Shown one piece after another: positions 52,742 to 62,785 of a stretch of DNA of 64,000 nt. The DNA is from Eisenbergiella tayi. Lineage in GTDB: Bacteria > Bacillota > Clostridia > Lachnospirales > Lachnospiraceae. The number at the start of each line of letters is the position of its first letter. Position 1 is the stretch's first letter. A program made the position numbers and the translations under genes. Below the pieces are notes generated by a model, which did no database searches, was not told the DNA's origin, and saw nothing but the letters and a program-made list of their open reading frames with translations. The stretch lies in NCBI RefSeq assembly GCF_001881565.1, contig NZ_MPDJ01000001.1, forward strand, positions 1-64,000, read 5' to 3'.

Positions 52742-54103
52742 TTATAACTTTTTCATTACCGCTATCGTTCTTTCTGTTACTTCCTCCACAGAAAGTCTCG
52801 TATAGCTGTTAACACTGGAACAGATAATCTGCTTTACAGGTTCCGTCCACCGGCTGTCTATTCCTCCGCATCCAAGGGCAATGCCCACCACGGAACCTAC
52901 GGTCGCCCCATTGCAGTCTGTATCAAAGCCCGCAAGAACCGCATGGATAACAGCCTGGCTGTAATCCGTGCCGAAACACAGAACACAGGCCGTTACAATC
53001 AGGGCATTGGGAATCGCCAGGCACCAGTCGAAGGAGTTGGATTCTTCATATTTCCCATGGATCGCTTCCAGCAGTTCCTCCCAGGATGCACCCTTTTTCC
53101 AGGAATCCAAAAGCTCCTTCAGGGCGGCGTACAGCCTGCAGTTACGTGGGATCTGCTTCATTGCTTCCTCCACCCATCCGCTCGGTTTTGGCAGAACAGG
53201 CGCAGATGCAATGAGCGCTGCAATATACATTGCGGCATATACCCCGTTTTTCGTTTGAGCCACCACCGCGTCACGCCAGGCCATTTGTGCAGCAAGCGCC
53301 GGATTTCCTGCCGCTATGTATCCGTAAAAGTCCACCCGGATCTGAGCCCCTATCCATTCCCGGAAGGGATTGGCAAGAATGCCGGATTCGGGAGGCAGAA
53401 TCCCGTGCATAAGGTTCCTGTAGGCAACCCGTTCGGCAGTGCAGGTATGGAAGGCAGGCAGGCCGAACAGCCATGACTGCGCCACATCCTCCGAAATAAA
53501 ATTGCTTCCGCTGCGTTCCAGGACACGGAGGGAGAGAACCGTATAATTCATGTCATCATCCACGGGATAGGTATCCATGTTATTGATCCAGCAGATGTTC
53601 TGGCGATCATATGCCGTACCTTCATCCACGTCCTTCACGCCGTATTTCTCCCTGACCTCCCGTTCTGTATCGGAACGGATATAGCCTTCCAGCGGATACT
53701 GGCCGCTTTCTTCCAGATATCCCCGGATTTTCTCTCTGCTCCAGCCCTCCACCGGAACGCCCAGCAGGCACCCGGAGGCCCGGCCTGTCCAGGCACCCCG
53801 GATTCTGTCCTGCAGTTCTTCCTCCGGTATCTGTAAGTGAATCCCGTTTCCTTCACAAGCCGCAGCAAGCTTCTCCCACTCCACCGGTTCCTCAAAAGGA
53901 AACGCCTCATCCACAGGGCAGTTTTCCAGCTCCAGAAGAAGCTGTCTCGCACAGCTTTCTTTCTCCGATCCCTCTTCCATGCTCAGGATTTCCTCCGCCC
54001 GGGGAAGGAGACCGGATATCATCCTTCCCTCCTCCCTGCACTGGCGGATTTCATCCCGGATGTTTTCGCTGTCCTTCATCCACAGCATCTTATCTTTCAG
54101 CAT
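52742..54103 (-). CDS. ADP-ribosylglycohydrolase family protein
   Basis: This 453-residue protein of the DraG/ARH fold has a roughly 100-residue N-terminal extension, then GAWTGRASGCLLGVPVEGWS, the PVDDDMNYTVLSLRVLE metal site and the C-terminal GFDTDCNGATVGSVVGIALG, where the two aspartates complete the Mg2+ site. It would remove ADP-ribose from a protein or nucleic acid, or hydrolyse a small nucleoside-like compound. No transferase gene is adjacent. ATG 54103 with GAGG upstream is preferred to the upstream ATG at 54160. Confidence 0.9.
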   Translation of the reverse strand: MLKDKMLWMKDSENIRDEIRQCREEGRMISGLLPRAEEILSMEEGSEKESCARQLLLELENCPVDEAFPFEEPVEWEKLAAACEGNGIHLQIPEEELQDRIRGAWTGRASGCLLGVPVEGWSREKIRGYLEESGQYPLEGYIRSDTEREVREKYGVKDVDEGTAYDRQNICWINNMDTYPVDDDMNYTVLSLRVLERSGSNFISEDVAQSWLFGLPAFHTCTAERVAYRNLMHGILPPESGILANPFREWIGAQIRVDFYGYIAAGNPALAAQMAWRDAVVAQTKNGVYAAMYIAALIASAPVLPKPSGWVEEAMKQIPRNCRLYAALKELLDSWKKGASWEELLEAIHGKYEESNSFDWCLAIPNALIVTACVLCFGTDYSQAVIHAVLAGFDTDCNGATVGSVVGIALGCGGIDSRWTEPVKQIICSSVNSYTRLSVEEVTERTIAVMKKL

Positions 54104-54225
54104 AACCCTTCCTCTCCATTCTTTTTCTTTCACTATAAAATAATCCGTCAGAAGGTTCAATGCAAAAATATAGGAATTTATACCATTTTCTTTACTTCTT
54201 TAGTAATCCTTCTTCTTTGCCCGGC

Positions 54226-56568
54226 TTACAGTGCATGAATGGTCTCCACAATATCCATCTCCTTTATCTTTCGGGCCGGCCTTCTTACTGCCAGCAGTGT
54301 GGTCACAACAGTAACTCCCACAATCACCATAAGCTGTCCGTATGGTACCCGCCATGCGGTCCCCCATCTGGAGGTCACCAGCTGCTCATACACAAAACGA
54401 TGGGCCGGCAGGCCCATAAGAATTCCTGCCGCCGCTCCGAAAAGAGCATATACCACAGCCTCCGCCCTGACCATATGGAGAAGCTGTTTCCCCTCCATCC
54501 CGATGGCCCGCATCACACCGCACTGGTTCATTCTTCCGGCAACACTCATATTGATATTATTGATAATATGCAGTACGGATATCAGAAGAATTACCGCAAG
54601 GAAACCATAGACAAACACGGAAAAGGAAAACTTTATTGCCTGTGTTTCTTCTTTGTCTTTTCTGGAATCGGAAAAATTAAGCCCCAGCTTCAATGCCTCA
54701 TCCCGCAGCTGTACCGCCGCTTTTTCGCCATTCCCTTTTTTCAGACGCACATCAAGGATGGTATAAGCATTTTTCCCTGTGATCGACCGGAACGTTTCCT
54801 CCGAGCAGATAACAATCTGTTCTCCGTCCTCACTTTCAAAAGGACAGCTGCCCAAAATGCCGGCTATCTCAGCTGTCCTGCCGTTTCCGTCAGGATAAAG
54901 GGAGAGGGTTTCCCCCACCTGCCAGGGACTGTCTCCCCGGGATATGACCAGCAACTTCCCCGGTTCGTTCATGACAGCTTCTATACTCCCGTCCACCAGC
55001 GAATCCCGGGCCCATCCGAACTGATACTGTTCATAGGATATCAGGCAGGCCTTTTCCTGTTCTCCTCCGTTCGTCCTTACATAAGGGACTTCATAATCAA
55101 ACATGCGCCCGTAAACCTTATCCGTTTCCGGCATGGCCTGCAGTTTTTCATACACACCTATATCAATGGAACAGCTGTTGTCAGCGCTTATCAGGGAAAT
55201 ATCCGGCGACCACGGGCGCAGGGGCCGTATCGCGTGGTTCATAAAGTCGATCAATCCTGAAAAGCTCATGAACATGAGAATGCTGAAGGCAAAAGATGCA
55301 ACCATCAATACCAGGTTTTTCCGGTTTTCCAGCGCATGATAAATACCAAGTGTACTGTCTATTTTCCTGCCGCTGAACATACGGGTGTTATTCATTACAG
55401 TACTTTTGCCGGCATTGCCGCTTACCGCCGTAAGAGGCGAAACTGCCGCCGCTTTTTTGGCAGGGGACAGGGAAGCCAGAAGGCAGGATGCGATCCCGAC
55501 CGCGGCTCCTGCCAGGATACCGGGAATACTGAACCCGAATACAGGCATGTCTGCAAAATACTCCGGGCTCAGACCCCGCAGCAAACCGCTGAGCCCCCAG
55601 ATTACCAGAATACCCACGGCCGCTCCGGCCGGTATTGCCTTTTTGCAATAGGTCAGCCCTTCCTTAATCACAAACCTTTTGATCTGTTTACGGGAAGCTC
55701 CCAGGCAGCGCAGCATGCCGAAAAAACGAATCCGTTCCGAAACACTTGTCTGAAAACTGCTGCTGATCATCAAAACGGCTGCAATCAGTACAAAAAGGAA
55801 AAGGATAACGGCTGTACCATACATGGCCAGGAAGTAAGAATCCCCGCTCTGCCCCATAGCCGCCAGCAGATAGACATTATCCTGTATCTGCTCCTGTGAG
55901 ATGCCGAAAGCCTGCTCTATTTTTCCTTTTTCCTCCTGGATATTGGTGAAAGGCTTAAATTGAATATAAAAACGTTCCGTATAGTCTTCCGGCGGAATCG
56001 TATCATAAAATCCCTGTATTGTCATGACAATCCCAGCCTGATCCGTCTTCAGAATGGCGGCGGTATCCTCTGCCAGTGCTGTAATTGTCAGCGGGATTAT
56101 GCCGCCGTCAGGCTTCTTTATTTCAATCTTATCTCCAGCCTCTATTCCCAGCGTTTGGGCCATGGACGCGGTAAGCACCGCTTCCCCTGCATTCTGCGGA
56201 TATCTGCCTTCCGTCAGGCGGATCCCGATCTCTCCTGCCATCTGCTCACCCGCCCCCATAATATTGGCGGCTTTTCCGTCCAGAAGATACCCTGCCAGCC
56301 CTCCCGTAACCCCCACATAACCGCTCAAAGCGGCCTGTGGACGCAGTGCCAGCAGTTCCGCCTGTTCCCCGGATATATCCCGGATATTAATATGCCAGTT
56401 CCCATACTGTTTTTTCATGCTGCGCTGCTGGGTCTGCATCTCCATGTCCGCCATTCCGAAAATAGTGGCTACCAGCGCAACAGCCAGAAGGATAACAAAC
56501 AGGCTCATCCGGTTTTTATTCTTATGCTTTTTGGCATATTCTTTTACCAGATCCAGATAACTATTCAT
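54226..56568 (-). CDS. FtsX-like ABC transporter permease
   Basis: This 780-residue protein has the same plan as the orphan permease at 21290: an N-terminal membrane segment at 22-41, an extracellular MacB-like domain, a three-segment FtsX domain (about 255-375), a fourth segment near 430, a second extracellular part and a second FtsX domain at 650-775. The start overlaps the end of the ATPase gene by eight bases, so the two are a unit. With the kinase/regulator genes upstream this is a cell-envelope or antimicrobial-peptide response module. Its two-TM kinase has a normal-sized sensor loop, unlike BceS, so a direct BceAB comparison is only partial. Confidence 0.93.
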   Translation of the reverse strand: MNSYLDLVKEYAKKHKNKNRMSLFVILLAVALVATIFGMADMEMQTQQRSMKKQYGNWHINIRDISGEQAELLALRPQAALSGYVGVTGGLAGYLLDGKAANIMGAGEQMAGEIGIRLTEGRYPQNAGEAVLTASMAQTLGIEAGDKIEIKKPDGGIIPLTITALAEDTAAILKTDQAGIVMTIQGFYDTIPPEDYTERFYIQFKPFTNIQEEKGKIEQAFGISQEQIQDNVYLLAAMGQSGDSYFLAMYGTAVILFLFVLIAAVLMISSSFQTSVSERIRFFGMLRCLGASRKQIKRFVIKEGLTYCKKAIPAGAAVGILVIWGLSGLLRGLSPEYFADMPVFGFSIPGILAGAAVGIASCLLASLSPAKKAAAVSPLTAVSGNAGKSTVMNNTRMFSGRKIDSTLGIYHALENRKNLVLMVASFAFSILMFMSFSGLIDFMNHAIRPLRPWSPDISLISADNSCSIDIGVYEKLQAMPETDKVYGRMFDYEVPYVRTNGGEQEKACLISYEQYQFGWARDSLVDGSIEAVMNEPGKLLVISRGDSPWQVGETLSLYPDGNGRTAEIAGILGSCPFESEDGEQIVICSEETFRSITGKNAYTILDVRLKKGNGEKAAVQLRDEALKLGLNFSDSRKDKEETQAIKFSFSVFVYGFLAVILLISVLHIINNINMSVAGRMNQCGVMRAIGMEGKQLLHMVRAEAVVYALFGAAAGILMGLPAHRFVYEQLVTSRWGTAWRVPYGQLMVIVGVTVVTTLLAVRRPARKIKEMDIVETIHAL

Positions 56569-57256
56569 GAAAGGCCTCCCTTCCGGAATTCACTTCCTCC
56601 AGACAGCCGTCAGTCACCCGGAACACCCGGTCCGCATCCGCCGCAATATTCATGTTATGGGTTATCATCAAAACGCTCTGCCGGTATTTGCGCGACATCC
56701 CGTGAAGCAGGGCAATCACCTCCCGGCTTGTTTTGGAGTCCAGGTTTCCTGTGGGCTCATCCGCCAGTATTAATGCCGGATGGTTCATCAGGGCGCGGCC
56801 GATTGCCACCCTCTGCTGCTGTCCGCCGGAAAGCTGGCTGGGCAGGTGCTTTCTTCTCTCCTTCAGCCCCAGGCTCCCCAGCAGTTCCTCCACATAGTCC
56901 ATGTCAGGCTTCTTATAGTCCAGCAAAACAGGAAAGACCAGATTCTGCTCCACCGTAAGCTCCGGAATGAGATGAAAGCCCTGAAAAATAAATCCTATGT
57001 TCCTCCTTCTGAAAACCGTCAGTTCCTTTTCTTTCATGGCAAACAGATCTTTTCCGTCCAGAAACACTTTTCCTGCATTCGGTGTATCCAGTCCGCCCAC
57101 CAGATTCAGCAGGGTGCTCTTTCCGGAACCGGATTCCCCCACCACCGCGGCAAATTCACCTTTTTCCAACGTGAGGGAAACCGCTTTAAGCGCCTCTACT
57201 CTTGCATCTCCTGTACCGTATGTTTTACACAGCTTATCCACCTTTAATATTTCCAT
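56561..57256 (-). CDS. ABC transporter ATP-binding protein (MacB/LolD type)
   Basis: This 231-residue ATPase has Walker [14 protein letters not shown], the Q-loop FIFQGFHL, signature [15 protein letters not shown], Walker [14 protein letters not shown] and a switch His in ITHN. The [15 protein letters not shown] block is typical of the family that energises FtsX-type permeases. It has its own promoter region of about 170 bases with a strong regulator-binding layout. It might also serve the permease at 21290, which lacks an ATPase. Confidence 0.95.
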   Translation of the reverse strand: MEILKVDKLCKTYGTGDARVEALKAVSLTLEKGEFAAVVGESGSGKSTLLNLVGGLDTPNAGKVFLDGKDLFAMKEKELTVFRRRNIGFIFQGFHLIPELTVEQNLVFPVLLDYKKPDMDYVEELLGSLGLKERRKHLPSQLSGGQQQRVAIGRALMNHPALILADEPTGNLDSKTSREVIALLHGMSRKYRQSVLMITHNMNIAADADRVFRVTDGCLEEVNSGREAFHE

Positions 57257-57360
57257 GGTATACTTCCTTTCCTTCTGTTCTCTTCCGCCGCATTTCCCAC
57301 GCTGTACATTTGCGCTTCCGGATACGGCGTAAATAACCTTACTGTTTTACTACGAAAGTA

Positions 57361-57413
57361 AGTATATCGGAAAAAGCTTACTCCCACATGTCTGCCACCT
57401 TACAGTTCTGTAA
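57361..57413 (-). promoter_or_regulatory. Probable response-regulator-dependent promoter of the ATPase/FtsX operon
   Basis: On the minus strand, TTACA-GAACT-GTAAG (57399-57413) is followed by 17 bases, GTAAG (57377-57381), 10 bases and TATACT (57361-57366). The inverted repeat TTACA-N4-TGTAA matches the BceR-type consensus. Layout and spacing are the same as at 21212-21264. The -35 box is poor. Confidence 0.75.
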
Positions 57414-57430
57414 GCTTTTAATGGCTGAAT

Positions 57431-58672
57431 CTACCGATTATCCGGAAAGAAAAGTGTGAATACCGAGCCCTGTCCCGGAACACTGTCCACTCCGACGGTA
57501 CCGCCGTGGCCTTCCACAATGGCCTTTGTCAGAGGAAGCCCCAGCCCTGCCCCTTCCCGGTCATTGGAAAAGCGGCTGCGGTAGAATCGTTTAAAAATCG
57601 AGTACATATCCTCAGGATGAATTCCGCTTCCGTTATCCTCCACCTGCACCCTCATGCCCACTCCGGTTTCTTCCCAGGAAATTTCCACCCGGCCGCCTTC
57701 TTTTGTGTGATCCAGCGCATTCTTCACCAGGTTGGATACCGCCTCCTGCATCCAGTCCCGGTCACAGATCATCCGGCTTGTCTCATCACCAGTCAGAATG
57801 ATTTCCTTTTTTTCCTTCTCCGCTCTTGTTTCCAATTCTGCCTTAATATCTTCCAGGAGTTCACGGACCTTCACATTCTGTCTTCGGAAAACTATCATGT
57901 CCGCATCAAGGCGCGCCATCTTTAAAAGGTTAAGAATCAGCGTCTGCATCCGTTCCAGTGCCTTCACAGACTTTGCTGCAAATTTTTTTACCGTTTCCTC
58001 TTCTCCCGGGTCCTGCCGGATAATATCCTGATACATAAATAACGCCGCAAGAGGTGTTTTCAGCTGATGGGATATATTGGTTATGGTATCCTGCAGGAAA
58101 TCCTTCGCTTTTTTCTGTGCCTCTCTGTGGGCGTTCAGGGAAGACGCCATTTCATTCACAGCCGTGGAAAGAAGGGCAAAATCCCCCTCGTCCTCCGCAG
58201 GAATCCGCTGTTCAAAGTCTCCCTCCATAAACCGCCTGACACTTTGTTCCATTTCATAAAGCTTCTTGTGCTGTCCTGCCAGAAGCCGGTAAGTAATTCC
58301 GCCTGAACTTAAGCTTATAAGACCGCCGAAAATAAGAAAACACAGCCCCCAGCGGAATCCTATTTTTCTCAAAGGAGGAATCAGGCGTATGGACAAAGGG
58401 TCTTCGTAACCGGCGCTGTGCATCAGCTGCCTGCCCTCTTCCGCCATTTCTGCCCGGATTTCACCGCCCAGAATCCGTGCTGCCTCCACAGGCTCTATTC
58501 CGGCCTGAAGCAGCGCTCCCGCCGCCTCGGCCTGCTGCTGCAGATACAGGCTTTTTACATCCTCCATATGCACATAATATAAAAACGCTCCGGTTATTAT
58601 CATACAGACTGCAAAGAAGCCGCCTGCCCTTATAAACCTGCGCACATCCCGATCCTTATACAGACTCTCCAT
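57431..58672 (-). CDS. Sensor histidine kinase of the FtsX cluster
   Basis: This 413-residue kinase has two membrane segments (about 13-32 and 102-125) with a sensor loop of roughly 70 residues between them. HAMP, HisKA (His202 in ISHQLKTPLAALFMY) and HATPase (NLVKNALDHTKEGG, GAGLGLPLTKAI) follow. The frame is open far upstream, but the start is ATG 58672 with GGGAGG upstream; the earlier part lies over the regulator gene and is not coding. It is 25 bases downstream of the response regulator gene. It most likely senses a cell-envelope signal and controls the ATPase/permease genes that follow. Confidence 0.92.
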   Translation of the reverse strand: MESLYKDRDVRRFIRAGGFFAVCMIITGAFLYYVHMEDVKSLYLQQQAEAAGALLQAGIEPVEAARILGGEIRAEMAEEGRQLMHSAGYEDPLSIRLIPPLRKIGFRWGLCFLIFGGLISLSSGGITYRLLAGQHKKLYEMEQSVRRFMEGDFEQRIPAEDEGDFALLSTAVNEMASSLNAHREAQKKAKDFLQDTITNISHQLKTPLAALFMYQDIIRQDPGEEETVKKFAAKSVKALERMQTLILNLLKMARLDADMIVFRRQNVKVRELLEDIKAELETRAEKEKKEIILTGDETSRMICDRDWMQEAVSNLVKNALDHTKEGGRVEISWEETGVGMRVQVEDNGSGIHPEDMYSIFKRFYRSRFSNDREGAGLGLPLTKAIVEGHGGTVGVDSVPGQGSVFTLFFPDNR

Positions 58673-58697
58673 AACAGAATACCTCCCGGATTCCTCT

Positions 58698-59399
58698 TCA
58701 TTCCTTCCATTGATACCCCAGTCCCCGTACCGTAACCAGATGGGACGGGGAAGAAGGATCCGCCTCGATTTTACTCCGCAGCCTTCTGATATATACCGAC
58801 AGAGTATTATCATCCACAAAATCACCGTTTCCATCCCACAGCCTGTCCAGAATCTGCTCCCTTGTGAGAATCGCTCCCGGATTGAGAAGGAAGAGGCAAA
58901 GCAGCCTGTACTCCTGGGCCGTAAGCTCCAGCGGCTGTTCTCCCAGATATGCTCTGTTCGCATGCAAATCCACATGTATATTCCCTGATTCCAGCCTTCC
59001 CCGGTCTTTTTCTTCCTCTTTTTTATCCTTTTTCCCCGCTCTGCGCAGCAGGGAATGAATCCGGGACAGCAGCTCATTAAGCCGGAAGGGCTTGGACACA
59101 TAATCGTCCCCTCCCATATCCAGTCCCCTCACCACATTGAATTCTTCGTCTGCCGCAGTCAGAAATAAAATAGGTACCTCCGATTCCTTCCGTACCTTTT
59201 CGCATATCTCAAATCCGTTTCCATCAGGGAGCGTCACATCTAAAAGAAGCAGGTCATACTTCCCTTTCTCATAAATATGCAGGAATTCCTGCACGTTTCG
59301 GGCAATATCGACCAAAAATCCATCTTTTTTCAAAGAATACTCCAGCCCGTCTATCAGGCTGCCATCATCCTCGACCAGTAATATTTTATAAATTTCCAT
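58698..59399 (-). CDS. OmpR-family response regulator of the FtsX cluster
   Basis: This 233-residue regulator has a receiver with phospho-acceptor Asp54 in LLLLDVTLPDGNG and acidic pocket VEDD. The Lys switch region is SKPFRLNELLSR, and the winged-helix C-terminus contains LTAQEYRLLCLFLLNPGAILTREQILDRLWD and SVYIRRLRSKIE. It would bind the TTACA/GTAAG sites in front of the ATPase gene and, by identity of layout, the orphan permease promoter 36 kb away. It is the first gene of the kinase pair. Confidence 0.94.
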   Translation of the reverse strand: MEIYKILLVEDDGSLIDGLEYSLKKDGFLVDIARNVQEFLHIYEKGKYDLLLLDVTLPDGNGFEICEKVRKESEVPILFLTAADEEFNVVRGLDMGGDDYVSKPFRLNELLSRIHSLLRRAGKKDKKEEEKDRGRLESGNIHVDLHANRAYLGEQPLELTAQEYRLLCLFLLNPGAILTREQILDRLWDGNGDFVDDNTLSVYIRRLRSKIEADPSSPSHLVTVRGLGYQWKE

Positions 59400-60270
59400 C
59401 TGAGGAACCTCTTTTCTTCCATAAAATCATTTTCTCAAACACCATAAACGGCCAATCGCCTAAGGACATCCTTATTATAAGAGGAGAGAGGGAAAAGCAC
59501 AACTTTTTGTTACCCTTCACAGCCCCCCTGGATCCCAATCCGCTGTCCTTACGCTGCCCCGTCCCGTCTGATGTCTCTTCTAAATATGCAAAACTATCAT
59601 AGCTAATACGTACACCTATAATCTGTCCATCCACAAACCCACAGCTAACGCCCCACGACTCAAACGTGGCATTTGCCTTTCCACAGGATAACTAACTTAT
59701 CATAGTGGTTGGCGAACCTACACTATTATATCATTGGAGGTTTTTGATTGTAAGCTTAAGCAACTGTGGACTCACCTGCATAGCAGGTGAGTTATTAAAA
59801 GATGCTATCACCAAAAAAGCATGAAAGGAAAATCCTTCCATGCTAATATACATTATTATTAACAATAAGACCTGCAACTACAGGAATTCAAACCACGTCC
59901 CTTAAAAGGACTATTTATCTTCCGCAATCACTATAGTTTCATTGGATCAGAACTTTTCTCTACATATTTTTAAGCACAAATGTAATAGGCATCTCAACTT
60001 TTGAAAACATAACTTCGTTCCAGGAGCAAAATTCGTCGTCCCCCCAGAAAGCAACTGCGCAAGCATTATCAAACAACCCTATATACCAACTGAAACATTG
60101 TTTCAAAGTGGTATGGAAATTTGTATAAGATTTGATTATCCATCACCAGATAAAACGAAGCCTCCTTAAAATCCTTACGTTCATCTGGTGATGGTTCACC
60201 GGATACAAATGTGACATCTCCCCGTTCCTCTAAAAAACATCAAATAACTGCTCAAGTATCATATACTTGT
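59400..60270. other. 870-base AT-rich gap with several hairpins, no gene recognised
   Basis: I find no open frame with a ribosome binding site. It has small hairpins: CCCACG/CGTGG at about 59653-59669, a perfect 10-bp ACTCACCTGC/GCAGGTGAGT (59770-59792) and GCATG-AAGGA/TCCTT-CATGC (59819-59843). They could be ends of a lost insertion element or RNA terminators. Base composition changes here from mixed to AT-rich and stays AT-rich to the window end, consistent with a boundary of acquired DNA. Confidence 0.5.
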
Positions 60271-61914
60271 TTATTTTTCTATGGAGTCACTTTGAGTTGC
60301 ATCCGTTTTCTCCGTATTTGACTGTATATTTTCATCTTTTTGATTTTTGAGTTTACTTTCATCAATCATACTTTCTTTCACATAATATACTATCCCATCC
60401 AAATATCCGATTTCATAGATACTGTCATCTTGATAAAAAGAAGTGCTATAAATTTCATTATCATTTGAAAATTCCTCCAAAAATGGACTGTTGAAAATAT
60501 TTTCAACTTCCGCCCTCGTCATTCCAATCATAATCTTTCCATTCCTTGTTCCGTAAGCACCATAATAGAAAGCATTCAGTTTCAGCTTATCATCAAAGCA
60601 AAATCTGAAATATTGATCCTCTGTTACAATTTCATATACCTTCTCTTCATCTGAAATCCCATCCACAATTTTATAATTAATTTCCAAATTACTCAAAAAT
60701 TCCTGTACTTCTTCTGCCGGCATTCCGTATTTTAAATCTTTAAATTTGAGTTGTGGTTTCCTATCCTTTTCACAAAACGCAACCGGTTGGAATATATCTG
60801 AATAAACCACCGTAACCGGCTCAAATTCTACTCCGCCATTCATCTGGTCAGGTGTTCTAAGTATATCCCCATAAAGCATATAAGACCAGCTTTTACTTCC
60901 CTCTCCTTCTACCTCATAGCCACAGGCTACCAGGCTTCCATCTTTTTTTTCTGCAAACGTTACATATGCATAATTGCATTCATAAGGACTTATCATTCCA
61001 TAACTTAACCGGTTCTCTATAGAATCAAATCTTACTTCATCCATCCAAACCATTTTTACATCTTCCAATACCTTGACCGGTTTTTCAATAAAATCTTTAT
61101 CTCCGCTATCAAATCCGCAGCTTCCAAACGTATTATTTCCCCATGTCCATAATGTTCCATCTTCTTTAATTGCAGCCGCACAAAAATTACCGCAGGTTAC
61201 ATATATAGCATCCTCTAACATTTTTTCAGGTTCTGCATATCGTACACCTACCGTATCCTTTATATTTTTAGCAGAAGTAGTTCTAATCTCTCCCCACCAC
61301 CAAACAGAACCATCCTTTTTCAATGCAGTGATTCCTCTTATTCCGGCGCGGGCATATTTAACGTCCTGCATCAAACATACCGGTTCAGATACAACGGTTA
61401 CAGCCGGATTCGCAACATATTCTTCACTTCCTGATACGTCTATCCCCATTACTCCATTTAAGTTTGCACCAGCACCATATAATTCTCCCTTATCTGTCAG
61501 AAAAATCATGAAATAACCGCCGAAATCTACATGAACCACATTTTCTGCAATTTTATAAGGAGTCATTTCAAAACCGTTATCATAATCATTTTGAGGAATA
61601 TATTGTTGACCATTACCCAATTGTCCATATGTATTATCTCCATATCCCCATAAATTGTTGTCAGAATCAATGTAATAATGATTCTGATATTGATATTCAT
61701 TCCTGATAAAATAATTACTTATATTAAATTCTGCACTGCCCAGTTTAAGACTATCCATATTTTCCACCTGATAAACAGGGCATTCCCTACTGTTATATCC
61801 TTCCTCTGTTTTTTGTTCAGTATCTGCCAAATTTCCACATGCAGGCAGTAATGATACACATACCAGTGTGCTAACCAATAAAATAAGTATTTTAATATTT
61901 TTTTTCTTTTTCAT
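60271..61914 (-). CDS. RCC1-repeat lipoprotein
   Basis: This 547-residue surface lipoprotein has a signal peptide ending VSLLPAC (lipobox LPAC) after a lysine-rich start. An RCC1-like beta-propeller follows, with blades such as NLWGYGDNTYGQLGNG, GELYGAGANLNGVMG and GTLWTWGNNTFGSCG. A separate C-terminal domain from about 400 has strands like LKYGMPAEEVQEFL and IMIGMTRAEVENIF, an internal pair. RCC1 propellers bind proteins; here one is shown on the cell surface. The role is unknown. ATG 61914 is used; ATG 61935 is possible. The gene is AT-rich. Confidence 0.85.
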   Translation of the reverse strand: MKKKKNIKILILLVSTLVCVSLLPACGNLADTEQKTEEGYNSRECPVYQVENMDSLKLGSAEFNISNYFIRNEYQYQNHYYIDSDNNLWGYGDNTYGQLGNGQQYIPQNDYDNGFEMTPYKIAENVVHVDFGGYFMIFLTDKGELYGAGANLNGVMGIDVSGSEEYVANPAVTVVSEPVCLMQDVKYARAGIRGITALKKDGSVWWWGEIRTTSAKNIKDTVGVRYAEPEKMLEDAIYVTCGNFCAAAIKEDGTLWTWGNNTFGSCGFDSGDKDFIEKPVKVLEDVKMVWMDEVRFDSIENRLSYGMISPYECNYAYVTFAEKKDGSLVACGYEVEGEGSKSWSYMLYGDILRTPDQMNGGVEFEPVTVVYSDIFQPVAFCEKDRKPQLKFKDLKYGMPAEEVQEFLSNLEINYKIVDGISDEEKVYEIVTEDQYFRFCFDDKLKLNAFYYGAYGTRNGKIMIGMTRAEVENIFNSPFLEEFSNDNEIYSTSFYQDDSIYEIGYLDGIVYYVKESMIDESKLKNQKDENIQSNTEKTDATQSDSIEK

Positions 61915-62005
61915 GTTTACAATATTCCCTTTCATCTCTTTTTATTAGTATGTAGACATTGATACCAAAATAAAACTCAAAAATTTAAATCAAGGAGGTA
62001 ATGAT

Positions 62006-62521
62006 ATGGCATATCATGCAATAATTGAAGGTTCCAGTTTAACTGTCTATAGACAGTCAGATTGTGCAAGTAATTCAAAAATTGGAACATTGTACAGTGG
62101 AGAAGTCTTCACATTCATTAAAGAGCATAATGGATATTTTGGACATTACGAAATACGTTTTTTAAACAGTAACGGACAGTACGGCATCGGCTTTATTGAT
62201 ATCGGTAGTGGATTTGGTAATCTCGCTTATTCAGGACAATCTGTTACTGAAAGTAATTTGGGTTCTTCACCATGCTATCGTTTTAAATTAAGAAAGGGGC
62301 TAAATGTTGTTAAACCCAATGCTTCTCCATTAACATCATTAAATGCCGGTGAATACGTTTATACACGAGGAGCAACAGCCGGTTCCTCAAATCCTGCTAA
62401 TATGTATATCTGCGGTTATAAAAAAAGCTCCGGTGCTGTTACGCCCTGCGATGCATTTGTTACCCTGGATTACACGAGCGGTTCTATGTTTGCAAGGAAT
62501 TTCTGTTTATACAAAGCTTAA
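62006..62521 (+). CDS. Unknown protein with SH3-like strand repeats
   Basis: I do not recognise this 171-residue protein. It has no signal peptide or membrane segment. The first half, AIIEGSSLTVYRQSDCASNSKIGTLYSGEVFTFIKEHNGYFGHYEIRF, reads like a bacterial SH3 strand pattern. The second half, FKLRKGLNVVKPNASPLTSLNAGEYVYTRG, looks like a second copy. AAGGAGG with good spacing supports it as a real gene. It is divergent from the RCC1 lipoprotein and shares its AT-rich composition. Confidence 0.65.
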   Translation: MAYHAIIEGSSLTVYRQSDCASNSKIGTLYSGEVFTFIKEHNGYFGHYEIRFLNSNGQYGIGFIDIGSGFGNLAYSGQSVTESNLGSSPCYRFKLRKGLNVVKPNASPLTSLNAGEYVYTRGATAGSSNPANMYICGYKKSSGAVTPCDAFVTLDYTSGSMFARNFCLYKA

Positions 62522-62644
62522 TGCAAAATGCAATAACTGGTATCACATTCGTCTACAAAAGAATATATCCATTCTACAGCTGATTGAATTAACGTAAAAC
62601 TGTTATTTTTTTACTAATCCAAAAAATTCAATCAAACTCTTTAA

Positions 62645-62675
62645 GATACAAAGGGATATGACTTCCCTTTGTATC
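62645..62675 (+). terminator. Terminator after the SH3-like gene
   Basis: A 12-bp stem, GATACAAAGGGA/TCCCTTTGTATC, with a short loop is followed by TTTCAG. It probably works on both strands, though the U-tract is weak. Confidence 0.65.
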
Positions 62676-62717
62676 TTTCAGTATATATATTGCTTCTATA
62701 AACTATAAATAAATATA

Positions 62718-62747
62718 GCAAAAAGAAGCTACAAAGACTCGCTTCTA
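62718..62747 (-). terminator. Terminator after the 62786-63151 gene
   Basis: AGAAGC/GCTTCT with a loop of 11 bases is followed on the minus strand by TTTTGC. The stem is short. Confidence 0.5.
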
Positions 62748-62785
62748 TCTCTCTTATAGTTTCTTTTTTATAATCAGTACCAATC

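Noticed and set aside
52742..54103. ADP-ribosyl transferase/hydrolase toxin system
   Set aside because: No transferase or antitoxin-like gene lies next to it; the gene is a lone hydrolase with its own terminator.
58673..59101. N-terminal extension of the kinase at 57431
   Set aside because: It overlaps the response regulator gene in another frame and has unnatural composition; the start is 58672 behind GGGAGG.
59652..59843. End of an IS200/IS605 element or omega RNA
   Set aside because: Hairpins such as CCCACG/CGTGG are suggestive, but no transposase or TnpB remnant is visible, so I list it only as an unexplained gap.
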